Virus record (IMG/VR): IMGVR_UViG_3300043436_001503
Coordinates: 1-29,442 of that record
Strand: one strand, 5' to 3'
DNA from: a virus
DNA: 29,442 bases
Under the pieces are notes generated by a model, which worked only from the letters and a program-made list of their open reading frames with translations, was not told the origin of the DNA and ran no database searches. Below are positions 7,798 through 16,020 of this stretch, piece by piece. The translations under genes and the position numbers were made by a program. Position 1 is the stretch's first letter, and each line of letters starts with the position of its first letter.

Positions 7798-8330
7798 TGT
7801 CAGTAGTTATTAACGGTAGCGCAGGTGTTACGACGAACAGCGGTGCGGTCTATAACGGCATCCAATCTGACACCGCTAAAGCATCTACTTCCGGTACGTC
7901 GATTGACTTTACCGGCATACCAAACTGGGTAAAACGAATCACATTGATGTTTAATGGTGTTTCAATAAGTGGAACATCAACTATACTTATTCAATTAGGC
8001 GATTCTGGCGGAGTAGAAACAACGGGGTATGTCGGGCAAATTATTTATGTTAATAGTGGCGCTGCTGGAAGCGTGGCTTTTTCATCTGGAATCCAACTTT
8101 ATGGAACGGGCAGTAACGCAGCCATTTTAAATTCTGGTGCTATTGTATTTACAAATTTATCAGGAAATATTTGGACGTTTCAGGGTGGGGTTGCTTCTGA
8201 AGCAACAAGCGCAAACAACTTTGTAGCAGGTAGAAAAACGCTGTCTGATACTCTAACAACTGTCCGCATTACCACAATTAACGGCACTGACACCTTCGAC
8301 GCTGGCTCCATCAACATTCTGTACGAATGA
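7797..8330 (+). CDS. Tail tip / receptor-binding candidate, paralogue B
   Basis: 177 residues. It is a paralogue of the 196-residue product at 6278-6868: both share a core of STSGTSI, IP-WVKRIT and QLGDSGG and end FDAG-INILYE. Its N-terminal 25 residues (MSVVINGSAGVTTNSGAVYN) differ. The middle part (about 7920-8270) is clearly AT-richer than the surroundings and uses different codons (ATA, TTA, AAT), suggesting acquisition by recombination. It probably gives a second, alternative or stacked, receptor contact. It starts in TAATG overlap and ends in ATGA overlap with the cupin gene. Confidence 0.72.
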   Translation: MSVVINGSAGVTTNSGAVYNGIQSDTAKASTSGTSIDFTGIPNWVKRITLMFNGVSISGTSTILIQLGDSGGVETTGYVGQIIYVNSGAAGSVAFSSGIQLYGTGSNAAILNSGAIVFTNLSGNIWTFQGGVASEATSANNFVAGRKTLSDTLTTVRITTINGTDTFDAGSINILYE

Positions 8331-8620
8331 TCACCCACCACTTCAGCGATGGTCTGTACGCCAAGCAGGCAGAGTTTCCTGCTGGTGTAGCCATCTTGAA
8401 GCACACGCATGACTTTAGCCATTTGTCGATTCTGGCTAAGGGCAAGGTGGCGGTGATGAAGGGCGATGAGGTTGAAGTGATTGAAGCGCCCGCTTGCATT
8501 GAGATCAAGGCCGGTATGACGCACGGCGTCAAGGCGCTAACGGATTGTGTTTGGTTTTGTATCCACGCCACGGACGAACAGGATGCGTCCAAGGTCGATG
8601 ATGTTTTGATCGGAGTTTGA
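8327..8620 (+). CDS. Small cupin-fold protein
   Basis: 97 residues. The pattern LKHTHDFSHLSILAKGKVAV, then GDEVEVIEAPACIEIKAGMTHGVKAL, is typical of a single-domain cupin: the first motif carries two His and the second a further His (MTHGV), which could bind a metal ion. Enzyme or sugar/small-molecule binding is possible, but the substrate cannot be told. It is coupled by ATGA to paralogue B and followed at 8622 by the first ejection-type protein, so it is expressed with virion genes and may be a virion component or assembly factor. Confidence 0.75.
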   Translation: MITHHFSDGLYAKQAEFPAGVAILKHTHDFSHLSILAKGKVAVMKGDEVEVIEAPACIEIKAGMTHGVKALTDCVWFCIHATDEQDASKVDDVLIGV

Positions 8621-8621
8621 T

Positions 8622-9665
8622 ATGCCATTTATCGCAGCAGGCGGTGCAATTTTAGGTGGACTGATTAGTGGGAGTTCTGCTCGACGCGCCGCAGAAACAC
8701 AAGCGCGTGCGCAGATTGAAGCCGCTCGCATTGCCGCCGAAGAGGCTCGTTTTCGCCCGGTAGGCATTACGACGCGCTTTGGCCAGTCGGCGTTTCAATA
8801 CGGCCCGGACGGTCGCGTCTCGGGCGCTGGTTACACGCTTGCGCCTGAGTTTGCTGGCATGCAAGAGCGTCTGCTAGGGTTGGCTGGCCAGGGTCTGACC
8901 CAGGCTGAGATGGCACCGCAGCAGTTTGCTCCGCTAGCGGGCGCTGGACAGCGTCTGTTTGGCCTGGGCGAGCAGTATCTGGCCGAAACGCCCGAGCAGG
9001 TTGCGGCTAAGTTCATGACGGCGCAGCAGAACCTGCTCGCACCCAGCCGTGAGCGTCAATTTGCCCAACTGCAAAACCAACTGTTCCAGACGGGTCGTGG
9101 CGGTCTGTCGGTTGGCGCTACTGGCACTCGCCCTGGCGGCGGCGCTGGTCTGGGCGCAACCAATCCGGAACTTGAGGCGTACTACAACGCCATCGCTCAG
9201 CAGGATGCCGCTTTAGCCGCGCAAGCCCAGGAAGCCGGTCAGCGTCAGTTGGCGTTCGGCACGGGCCTGTTTGGTACCGGCGCTCAAATGTACGACCTGT
9301 ACGGTCGCGGTCAAGTCGGCGCGCTGGCTCCGTACCAAGCCTTCTTGGGCGGCGCTACTGGGCTGGAGCAGTTGGGCCAGCAGCCGCTGGAGCTTGGCTC
9401 GGCGCTGGGTGGCCGGATCGCCAACCCGACGGGGGCGAATGCTATGTTCCAAGGCGGTATGGCGGCGGCGCAATCGCAAGGCGCGGCCAACGCTTACAAC
9501 CCGTTCGCATCGGCTTTGTCATCGTTTGCGGCTAACCCGGCGGCGACACGAATGCTGTCACCGTATGTCAACGCAGCCCAAGCAATGCAAACATACGGCG
9601 CCGGAAACGTGTACGGCTTTGGCGGGCAAGGAACTGTTCCGACTAGCATCAACTGGGATATCTAA
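8622..9665 (+). CDS. Putative internal virion / DNA ejection protein 1
   Basis: 347 residues starting MPFIAAGGAILGGLISGSSA after GGAG at 8611-8614. The N-terminal 20 residues are a Gly/Ala-rich hydrophobic segment, followed by a helical, Ala/Gln/Arg-rich stretch (about 20-50). The rest is rich in Gln, Gly and Ala, with a Tyr/Gly-rich end. These features fit P22 gp7-like and SU10-like ejection proteins that enter the host envelope with the DNA. It starts the three-gene ejection block. No enzymatic motif seen. Confidence 0.68.
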   Translation: MPFIAAGGAILGGLISGSSARRAAETQARAQIEAARIAAEEARFRPVGITTRFGQSAFQYGPDGRVSGAGYTLAPEFAGMQERLLGLAGQGLTQAEMAPQQFAPLAGAGQRLFGLGEQYLAETPEQVAAKFMTAQQNLLAPSRERQFAQLQNQLFQTGRGGLSVGATGTRPGGGAGLGATNPELEAYYNAIAQQDAALAAQAQEAGQRQLAFGTGLFGTGAQMYDLYGRGQVGALAPYQAFLGGATGLEQLGQQPLELGSALGGRIANPTGANAMFQGGMAAAQSQGAANAYNPFASALSSFAANPAATRMLSPYVNAAQAMQTYGAGNVYGFGGQGTVPTSINWDI

Positions 9666-9666
9666 T

Positions 9667-11040
9667 ATGGCAACCGACATCGTTCAAACTCTGTTCGGAA
9701 TCACGCCTGAAGGCTATCAGCGGCAACAGGCTGCGGAGGCTGATCGCCGCGCTCTAGCGATTGCCCAGCTCAACCCAATGCAACGCGCCGAGTTCAACAT
9801 CGGTCGCGGGGCGTATCAGCTTGCTGGCGCGTTGGGTGGAACTGATCCTGAACTGGCGCGGATTAGCCTGCGTCAGTCTGTTGCACGCGACATTGACTAT
9901 ACCAACCCTGAATCTGTACAGGCTGGTATCCAACGCCTTGCGCCTCTTGACCCTCAAGGCGCGATGATGCTGAATCAAGAGTACCGCAAGGCGCTGGAAA
10001 GCGGCGCTTTGGTTAGGCAGCGCGAAGCTGCTGCACAAGCGTCTGAAGCGGCGGCTAAACGCGAGCGTCAACCTCCTGCGGAGATTCTTAAAGCGCAGGA
10101 GATTGCGCGCCTTAAGCAGCAACGCAATTTTCTGTCGATGGACACCCGCGACGAGACGGGTCAACGCGATCAGCAACTTGAGTTGTTGGACGCTCAGATT
10201 GCGGCGTTAGAGCAACGCAAGCCAATTGTGGTTGGAAACGCTCTTGTTACCGAAGCAGGTAAAGTGATCTACACGGGCGAACCGAAACTGCCGTCTGTGG
10301 GAGAAGCCAGGGAAGCTGTTTCGCTAGAGCGTTTTGATAAGCCATTTGCTCAACTGAACCAGTCTCAACGAGCCCAAGTTAACGCCGTTATAAATACGGA
10401 AGCTGTTACTCGCGCTCAAGCAGGCGCTGCGGTATCTCCTATTGCGGTTGTTGGCCCGTCGGGCGCGCCGATGTTTGTCAGCCGCGCGCAAGCAATGGGG
10501 ATGACGCCCGCTGCCGAAGCCCGCCAATTCTTGCCGCCATCGTTGCAAAAAGATGAAAGCAAAGATCTTGAGTTGGTCGATTCGTTGGCTATGCGCAGAG
10601 AGTCGCTTAAAGAGCCTTTGACGCTGCTTACGCCCGACCCTGTTACTAAAAAACCGCCGTTGGAACTTGGCCCGATTAAAAACGCCCAATATTTGGCGCA
10701 AAATGCCTCGGGCAACTCTACCCCCGAGAGCCGCGCGTATGCTGCGTTGCAGCGTGCGGTTCAGGAAGCGACTAACTTGAAGACGGACGCCGCTAAAGGT
10801 GTACAGACCGACAAAGACGTGTTGCGTTTTGCCAACGAATTGATCGCAGCGTTTGGTAAAAACGACACCAAAACAACGCTCGAAGCGCTTACAAAGTTTA
10901 ACAAAGCTACGCAAAGCGCTCTGGAGCAAACGCAAGTTCGTATTGATGCCCGCCGTAAGGGCCAGGGTGTTGCGCCGTTCTATGGCACCAGCACTGCTCC
11001 CAAAGGCACGCCCGGAAATCCGATCAAACTGGAAGACTGA
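9667..11040 (+). CDS. Putative internal virion / DNA ejection protein 2
   Basis: 457 residues. ATG 9667, one base after the previous stop, is preferred to a longer upstream in-frame start that would lie inside the previous gene. The protein is strongly helical and polar: residues about 110-180 form a long charged coiled-coil-like stretch (KRERQPPAEILKAQEIARLK). The middle part resembles the large helical ejection proteins of short-tailed phages. It ends with a flexible Pro/Gly/Thr segment. A role in genome delivery is inferred from position. Confidence 0.65.
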   Translation: MATDIVQTLFGITPEGYQRQQAAEADRRALAIAQLNPMQRAEFNIGRGAYQLAGALGGTDPELARISLRQSVARDIDYTNPESVQAGIQRLAPLDPQGAMMLNQEYRKALESGALVRQREAAAQASEAAAKRERQPPAEILKAQEIARLKQQRNFLSMDTRDETGQRDQQLELLDAQIAALEQRKPIVVGNALVTEAGKVIYTGEPKLPSVGEAREAVSLERFDKPFAQLNQSQRAQVNAVINTEAVTRAQAGAAVSPIAVVGPSGAPMFVSRAQAMGMTPAAEARQFLPPSLQKDESKDLELVDSLAMRRESLKEPLTLLTPDPVTKKPPLELGPIKNAQYLAQNASGNSTPESRAYAALQRAVQEATNLKTDAAKGVQTDKDVLRFANELIAAFGKNDTKTTLEALTKFNKATQSALEQTQVRIDARRKGQGVAPFYGTSTAPKGTPGNPIKLED

Positions 11041-11042
11041 TC

Positions 11043-12584
11043 ATGTCAACTGTCTACGAGTACAAAGGCGTCTCCTACGAGCTGCCTGACGGTCTGACCA
11101 ACGAGCAGGCCATCGCACGCATCAAGTCCAGCCTGGGAGAAGCTGCGCCCGCACCGACGACGGCGGCTGCTGCACCCGCTCCCGAAGGCCGCAGCATGGG
11201 CCAGCAATTGGCGCGGCAAGCTGGGTTAACCGCACGCGCCGCGTATCAGGGCTTCACCGCCCCGGCTACGGCAGCGCTGGATTTCCTAAGTTCCGCTTAC
11301 AACCTGGGCGCAGGGGCGCTAGGCTCCGAAAGCCGTTTGCCTTTGGCCTCTCAGCGCGAAAGCCAGATGCTGACGCAAATGGGCGTTCCTACGCCTGAAA
11401 CTGGCGTAGAGCGCGCCGTTCAAGCGGGCACGCAAGCTCTTACCTCGACGGCGGGTTTGGCGCGGGTAGCCCCCGCCGCTTTTGGCCAAGATTTGGCGCG
11501 TCAACTGCCCGCAGCAGGCGTTGGCGCTGCCGCCGCGCAGCCCACCGCAGAGGCGGTCAAAGAACTAACTGGAAGCGACCTGGGCGCGATTGTCGCGGGT
11601 CTGTTAGCGGGTGGCGTTTCGGGGTCGGCAGCAGGCAATCTGGCAGGCCGACTGACAACTACCAAGCAGCCCATCATGACGATGGACGAAGTTCGCCGCC
11701 GCGCGGAGCGCTCCTACACCGCTGTTACTGATGCAGGCATCCAATTAAACCAACCCGCTGGTCAGTCTTTGGCCGCTGGTCTAACCAAGCGCTTAGAAGA
11801 CGCCCGCTATTTGCCCGAGAACGCGCCTCCCGTACGAGTGGCGCTTGACAAGATCAACCAAGTAGTTGAGCGTGGGCCAGTTAGTTTTGATCAGGTATCG
11901 CAACTGCGTCAATTGGCAAACGATCTGAAGAACAACCAAGATCGCAATGTCCAGCGCCTTGCAGGCGTGATGGTCAACGAGATTGACGATTTCGTTGCTC
12001 GGCTGTCCCCTAAAGACGTGACCGCAGGCGCGGGCAAACTGGATGAGGCTATCAAAACGCTATCCAGTGCTCGTAAAGACTGGCGCAATCTGAGCCGCGC
12101 CAACATGCTAGACGATGTGCTGAACGTCGCCGAAGCGCGCGCTATGGACCCCAAGGCATCGGAGAGCGAACTGATTCGGCGCGGGTTTATTAATCTGGCA
12201 GCGGATAAGAACAAGATGCGTCTGTTTAACGACGCCGAACAAAACGCTATCAAATCCGTCGCTAAAGGCGGCTCGCTTGATTCGCTGTTGTCGCTAGTCG
12301 CGCGGTTTAACCCTGAGCGCAGCCAACTTATTGCTGGCGGCGTGGTGGGCGGCGGCGTCGTTAGCCCTGAGTCTTTGATGGTTAGTGCCCCTATCATGGC
12401 CGCAGGCTACGGCGCGGATAAGCTGTTGAGCGCCCAACGTCAAGGTGCGGCGCAGCGCGCTGTGGCGGGTCTTCTGTCCGGCTCGACACCGGCACCCCGG
12501 CCATCTACCTACGGCACCGGCCTGCTGGGTGGTGCGCTGGTTCTGTCGCCCGAAGAAATTAGCCGCGCTGCTGAAGTCTACTGA
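11043..12584 (+). CDS. Putative internal virion / DNA ejection protein 3
   Basis: 513 residues. The N-terminal YEYKGVSYELPDGLTNEQAI, followed by a short helix (ARIKSSLGE), is a small domain that I know at the start of large phage virion proteins. An Ala/Pro-rich linker (residues 33-50) leads into Ala-rich helices, a Gly/Ala-rich hydrophobic segment (about 178-200), then charged helices. A second hydrophobic Gly/Ala/Val segment is near residues 430-450. Such membrane-interacting helices fit proteins that form a conduit through the envelope. ATG 11043 is 2 bases after the previous stop. No lytic transglycosylase motif is seen. Confidence 0.65.
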   Translation: MSTVYEYKGVSYELPDGLTNEQAIARIKSSLGEAAPAPTTAAAAPAPEGRSMGQQLARQAGLTARAAYQGFTAPATAALDFLSSAYNLGAGALGSESRLPLASQRESQMLTQMGVPTPETGVERAVQAGTQALTSTAGLARVAPAAFGQDLARQLPAAGVGAAAAQPTAEAVKELTGSDLGAIVAGLLAGGVSGSAAGNLAGRLTTTKQPIMTMDEVRRRAERSYTAVTDAGIQLNQPAGQSLAAGLTKRLEDARYLPENAPPVRVALDKINQVVERGPVSFDQVSQLRQLANDLKNNQDRNVQRLAGVMVNEIDDFVARLSPKDVTAGAGKLDEAIKTLSSARKDWRNLSRANMLDDVLNVAEARAMDPKASESELIRRGFINLAADKNKMRLFNDAEQNAIKSVAKGGSLDSLLSLVARFNPERSQLIAGGVVGGGVVSPESLMVSAPIMAAGYGADKLLSAQRQGAAQRAVAGLLSGSTPAPRPSTYGTGLLGGALVLSPEEISRAAEVY

Positions 12585-12586
12585 CC

Positions 12587-13204
12587 GTGAGCGAAGAGAA
12601 GATCAACCACAACAGCCTAATCGAAAAGGTCTTAGGCTATGTGGATTCTCCGTTCAAACTGTTCGCGATACTGCTCATGGCAGTCTTTGCGTTCGTTGGG
12701 TACTTTGTCTGGCAAAACCAAGCGCTTCTGATCGGCGCTTATAAGGAGCAAAAGAAGCTGCCCAGCATCGCCGAGGATCGAGTAGAAGATGTGGCCGCGC
12801 ATCTGTTCAAGAACACCGACGCTGCGGTGGTGGCCATCTTCAAGATCAACCCAATGTTTGGCAACCGAGTACTGTACAGAGCGTACACCAAGCAGGGCCG
12901 GGAGAAAGAGCACGATGGGCTGGATGTTGGGCTGTTCACCTCGAACGTGAACAACAACCGTGATGTCGTGGCGCTGATGGCAGGTGAGATTCCTTGCGGC
13001 CACTACAAGACCGCGCAGTCCGAGATCGGGCTTTGGTACATGGAAAAGGGAATGACCTACGGATGCCGAATAGGCGTGCCGCCAGAGCCGGGTAAGCTGG
13101 TGGGGCAGATCACCGTAGGATGGAAAGAAGAGCCGCCAGATGTCGATCAGTACCGGGTGCTTTTGCAGATCGCAGCAACCATGTTGTCTAGGAGTAAACA
13201 GTAA
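12587..13204 (+). CDS. Membrane-anchored protein with a GAF-like C-terminal domain
   Basis: 205 residues with a GTG start at 12587, two bases after the previous stop. A single membrane segment is predicted at about residues 24-42 (LFAILLMAVFAFVGYFVW). The rest (about 60-205) has an alpha/beta pattern including DAAVVAIFKINPM and VGQITVGWKEEPPD that reminds me of GAF-type domains seen in membrane proteins near phage lysis genes. It lies directly before the holin (TAATG overlap), which suggests a part in lysis or its timing, such as sensing or holin control. This is inference. Confidence 0.65.
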   Translation: MSEEKINHNSLIEKVLGYVDSPFKLFAILLMAVFAFVGYFVWQNQALLIGAYKEQKKLPSIAEDRVEDVAAHLFKNTDAAVVAIFKINPMFGNRVLYRAYTKQGREKEHDGLDVGLFTSNVNNNRDVVALMAGEIPCGHYKTAQSEIGLWYMEKGMTYGCRIGVPPEPGKLVGQITVGWKEEPPDVDQYRVLLQIAATMLSRSKQ

Positions 13205-13692
13205 TGGAATGGCTTAAACAGATCGCGCCCACCATCGCTACGGCGTTGGGCGGCCCACTAGCAGGGATGGCTGTATCGGCCATCTCCAAGGCTATCGGAG
13301 TTGACGAGAAAGATGTCGGCGACCTAATCAACAACAACAAGTTGACTGCCGACCAGATCGCCCAGGTCAAGATGGCCGAAATCGAACTTCAGAAGCAGGC
13401 TAACGAACTAGGCCTGAACTTTGAGAAGCTGGCGGTGGACGACCGTAAGAGCGCCCGCGAGATGCAGGCCACGACGCGCTCCATCGTGCCCCCAGCGCTG
13501 GCTGCGATTGTCACCGTTGGCTTCTTCGGCATCATGGTGATGATGCTGCTGGGCAAGGTGGACTCCAACAACCCGGCGATCCTGATGATGCTGGGATCGT
13601 TGGGCACCGCCTGGACGGGAATCATTGCCTACTACTTCGGTTCTTCCGCTGGTTCCCAAGCTAAAACTGACCTCATGGCGAAAGCAAAATGA
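13204..13692 (+). CDS. 3-TM holin-type protein (GTA-holin-like)
   Basis: 162 residues. The N-terminus is a Gly/Ala-rich amphipathic or membrane segment (about 5-30: IATALGGPLAGMAVSAISKA). A charged helix follows (about 33-92). Two clear membrane segments are at about 95-116 (IVPPALAAIVTVGFFGIMVM) and 124-146 (PAILMMLGSLGTAWTGIIAY). This arrangement is typical of the 3-TM holin family found next to phage and gene-transfer-agent endolysins. It would open the inner membrane so the adjacent endolysin can reach the wall. It starts at TAATG and overlaps the endolysin start by 4 bases. Confidence 0.85.
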   Translation: MEWLKQIAPTIATALGGPLAGMAVSAISKAIGVDEKDVGDLINNNKLTADQIAQVKMAEIELQKQANELGLNFEKLAVDDRKSAREMQATTRSIVPPALAAIVTVGFFGIMVMMLLGKVDSNNPAILMMLGSLGTAWTGIIAYYFGSSAGSQAKTDLMAKAK

Positions 13693-14198
13693 AAGAAAAC
13701 TTTGACTCCGCACTGGCTGCCACCCTCCACCACGAGGGAAACTTTGTTAACCACCCAAAAGATCCCGGGGGGATGACTAATTTAGGAGTAACCAAGCGTG
13801 TCTGGGAGGAGTGGGTCGGCCACGAGGTGGACGAGAAGGCTATGCGTGCGCTGACGCCTGAGATCGTCGGCCCGATGTACAAGACCAAATACTGGGACAA
13901 GATCAAGGGCGACGATCTGCCCACTGGCGTGGACTACGCAGTGTTTGACGCAGCGATCAACAGCGGCCCAGGGCGCGCGGCCAAGTGGCTCCAGCAGACC
14001 GTGGGCGCTGTGCCCGATGGCGCTATCGGCGCGGGTACGCTAGCCAAGGTGGCTGCGATGGAGCCAGCCGCCATCATCGAGAAGTATCAGGAGACGCGGC
14101 TGGCGTTCATGCAAAGCCTGCCGACCTGGGATACCTTCGGCAAGGGCTGGGGTCGCCGTGTCACTGAAGTGAAAGATGCCGCGTTGAAAATGGTGTGA
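13689..14198 (+). CDS. Endolysin, GH108 N-acetylmuramidase
   Basis: 169 residues. The N-terminal HHEGNFVNHPKDPGGMTNLG is the hallmark of glycoside hydrolase family 108 (the EGG-type motif, with the catalytic Glu at residue 16, here EGN instead of EGG). The middle (about 60-95) has YWDKIKGDDLPTGVDYAVFD. The second half (about 95-165) fits the predicted peptidoglycan-binding domain of this family, with PGRAAKWLQQTVG. Length is typical. It cleaves the glycan strands of the wall after the holin acts. No signal peptide, so release depends on the adjacent holin. ATG 13689 overlaps the holin stop. Confidence 0.92.
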   Translation: MKENFDSALAATLHHEGNFVNHPKDPGGMTNLGVTKRVWEEWVGHEVDEKAMRALTPEIVGPMYKTKYWDKIKGDDLPTGVDYAVFDAAINSGPGRAAKWLQQTVGAVPDGAIGAGTLAKVAAMEPAAIIEKYQETRLAFMQSLPTWDTFGKGWGRRVTEVKDAALKMV

Positions 14199-14199
14199 T

Positions 14200-14577
14200 A
14201 TGGCCAATAAACCCAACGAGCAGCAAGCCAAAGAATTCGATGGGTTTATCCAGCACTGGCAGCGCGTCTTGAACCTGCAAGACTGGCGCATGGAGCGCAG
14301 CTCTAAGCCTGTTCGTGGGGCTATGGCGTGCGTGGAATGTGATGGTCCTCCGCGCCTTGCGGTCTACCGGCTAGGCGACTTTGGCGGCGAGAAGATCAAC
14401 GCCCAGTCCCTGTCTAACACTGCTTTACATGAGACTCTGCACGTTTTCTTGTTTGATTTGATCGCTGTCGCGCAGGATCAGAAGGCCAGTCCGGAGCAGT
14501 TGGAGAGCGCCGAGCATAGGGTCATCAATGTGCTTGAGCGCGTTCTAGGAGGCATAGATGGCCACGGTTCTGACTGA
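14200..14577 (+). CDS. Putative zinc metallopeptidase with HETLH motif
   Basis: 125 residues. HETLH at residues 77-81 is a clear HExxH zinc site in a helix (LSNTALHETLHVFLFDLIAV); ESAEHRVIN at about 102-110 could supply the third ligand. The first part has a beta pattern similar to small SprT-like phage proteins. Its substrate is unknown. It starts 2 bases after the endolysin stop and overlaps the next gene by 20 bases. A lysis-related or anti-host role is possible; so is a virion maturation role. Confidence 0.72.
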   Translation: MANKPNEQQAKEFDGFIQHWQRVLNLQDWRMERSSKPVRGAMACVECDGPPRLAVYRLGDFGGEKINAQSLSNTALHETLHVFLFDLIAVAQDQKASPEQLESAEHRVINVLERVLGGIDGHGSD

Positions 14578-15520
14578 CGACGAGTTCCTTGAGTTGTGGA
14601 ACACGCACAAGAGCGCGTCAAAGATTGCAAAAATCACCGGCATCAACGAGCGCAAAGTACATTCACGCCGCCGCACGCTTGAGCAGAAGTACAACCTAGT
14701 GCTGGTCGCTGGCGATAAGCGCACGAATGCGTTTGGGAAAGAGGCCGAAAACCATGCGGCGCGCTACCATCTAGGTATCGAAAATGGTACGGTCATCGTC
14801 TTCTCTGACGCACACTTCTGGCCCGGTATCCGCAGCACCGCGTTCAAGGGGCTGCTGTGGGCGATCAAGCAGCTCAAGCCCAAGGCGATCATCAACAATG
14901 GCGACGCTTTTGATGGCGCAGCGATCAGCCGCCACCCGCGCATTGGCTGGGATAGCAAGCCCAGCGTGGTGCAGGAGCTGCGAGCCTGCGAGATGTACCT
15001 TGGCGAAATTGAAGACGAGGCCAAGGGGGCCAAGCTGGTGTGGACACTAGGCAACCACGATGCCCGCTTTGAGAACCGGCTGGCCAACACCGTGCCCGAG
15101 TTCATGGCGGTGGGAGGGTTTACCCTTAAAGACCATTTCCCTGCCTGGATTCCGTGCTGGTCTTGCTGGCCTACGGAGAATGTGGTGGTTAAGCACCGCA
15201 TGAAAGGCGGCATTCACGCTACGCACAACAACGCCGTCAACGCTGGCAAGACGGTTGTGACTGGCCATCTGCACTCGCTCAAAGTAACTCCGTTTTCCGA
15301 CTACAACGGGGAGCGCTACGGCGTGGACACGGGCACGCTTGCTGAGACCAACGGCCCGCAATTCATAGACTACCTTGAAGACAATCCCACGAACTGGCGT
15401 TCCGGATTTGCCGTGCTCACATTCCATAATGGCCGCTTGCTCTGGCCTGAGCTTGTCCACGCTATAGCACCGGGTGCTATACAGTTCCGTGGCCAAGTGA
15501 TCGATGTGAGTAAGCTGTGA
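14558..15520 (+). CDS. Calcineurin-like metallophosphatase with N-terminal HTH
   Basis: 320 residues after AGGAGG at 14547-14552. The N-terminal 45 residues look like a helix-turn-helix (SASKIAKITGINERKVHSRR). From residue 78 the protein carries all the metallophosphoesterase metal motifs in order: SDAH (83-86), NGDAFDG (114-120), GNHD (165-168), His 220/223 in GGIHATHN, and GHLH (236-239). It therefore should be a two-metal phosphoesterase; phages use relatives of it against DNA ends or nucleotides, but the substrate cannot be read here. It overlaps the metallopeptidase by 20 bases and the next small gene by 4. Confidence 0.9.
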   Translation: MATVLTDDEFLELWNTHKSASKIAKITGINERKVHSRRRTLEQKYNLVLVAGDKRTNAFGKEAENHAARYHLGIENGTVIVFSDAHFWPGIRSTAFKGLLWAIKQLKPKAIINNGDAFDGAAISRHPRIGWDSKPSVVQELRACEMYLGEIEDEAKGAKLVWTLGNHDARFENRLANTVPEFMAVGGFTLKDHFPAWIPCWSCWPTENVVVKHRMKGGIHATHNNAVNAGKTVVTGHLHSLKVTPFSDYNGERYGVDTGTLAETNGPQFIDYLEDNPTNWRSGFAVLTFHNGRLLWPELVHAIAPGAIQFRGQVIDVSKL

Positions 15521-15660
15521 GCGCTTGGCTCATCATCGCCACGGGGCTGGCGTACGCCTATGTGGCGGTGGAGCAGTTCTTCAAAGGCAACCCGCATATG
15601 ACTGTCGTATACGCGGGCTACGCCTTCTCTAATGTGGGCCTGTATCTGATGGCTCGCTAA
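15517..15660 (+). CDS. Small two-segment membrane protein (47 aa)
   Basis: A GTG at 15517 overlaps the phosphatase stop (GTGA). It gives 47 residues, MSAWLIIATGLAYAYVAVEQ to VGLYLMAR, with hydrophobic stretches at about 2-18 and 28-46 separated by a short FFKGNPH loop. This is a familiar small phage protein of unknown role. Its 3' end overlaps the convergent minus-strand gene by 32 bases. Confidence 0.8.
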   Translation: MSAWLIIATGLAYAYVAVEQFFKGNPHMTVVYAGYAFSNVGLYLMAR

Positions 15661-15820
15661 GTTGCTTCATGTGCTGAAGCGACTGATACACCAGCCGAAC
15701 CTCGGCCATCGCCACCAAGGCGAACTCCTGGGCATCATCTAGCCGCCCTTCGATGGCGGCAGCGTACATGTTTTTGAGGGCCGTCTCAGCCATCATGCAT
15801 GGGTATGAGTAGTCAATCAT
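15629..15820 (-). CDS. Small acidic-helical protein (63 aa), unknown
   Basis: 63 residues, MIDYSYPCMMAETALKNMYA to EPSDTGPH, mostly helical with no recognised motif. It is the last gene of a minus-strand run whose members overlap by 4 to 26 bases. ATG at 15820 overlaps the stop of the gene before it (ATGA). The last 32 bases overlap the convergent plus-strand gene. Likely real because of the chain of overlaps. Confidence 0.65.
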   Translation of the reverse strand: MIDYSYPCMMAETALKNMYAAAIEGRLDDAQEFALVAMAEVRLVYQSLQHMKQLSEPSDTGPH

Positions 15821-16020
15821 GCTTTAGAAAAGATGTGGAAGTAGCGAATCTTGGTGGTGACGCCTGGGATGTGGCCGATGTCGCGGCCCTCACGGCGGGC
15901 TGATTCGACGACTTCAGTCTGGCGCATGGATAGTAACGCGCCGTTTTCCTTGGCGAAGATGGAGGGTCTTGGGTCATCGCGCCAGTGAAACGGGCTGTTG
16001 GGTGGGCATTTGCAGGTCAT
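15817..16020 (-). CDS. Small unknown protein (67 aa)
   Basis: 67 residues, starting MTCKCPPNSPFHWRDDPRPS with two closely spaced Cys (C3, C5) and ending RYFHIFSKA. It has no motif that I can name. ATGA overlaps join it to the genes on both sides (start 16020, stop 15817). This is typical of the small accessory genes of the phage early region. Confidence 0.65.
   Translation of the reverse strand: MTCKCPPNSPFHWRDDPRPSIFAKENGALLSMRQTEVVESARREGRDIGHIPGVTTKIRYFHIFSKA

Noticed and set aside
9271-9666. N-terminal extension of ejection protein 2 into the previous gene
   Set aside because: It overlaps ejection protein 1 by almost 400 bases in another frame; ATG 9667 directly follows that gene's stop.
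10324-10935. 203-codon minus-strand frame
   Set aside because: Antisense to ejection protein 2, Arg/Phe-rich nonsense composition and no ribosome site.
15661-15683. Hairpin directly after the 47-aa gene
   Set aside because: A 9-bp stem with one mismatch is present but no T-run follows on either strand, and it lies within the end of the convergent gene, so it is not called a terminator.
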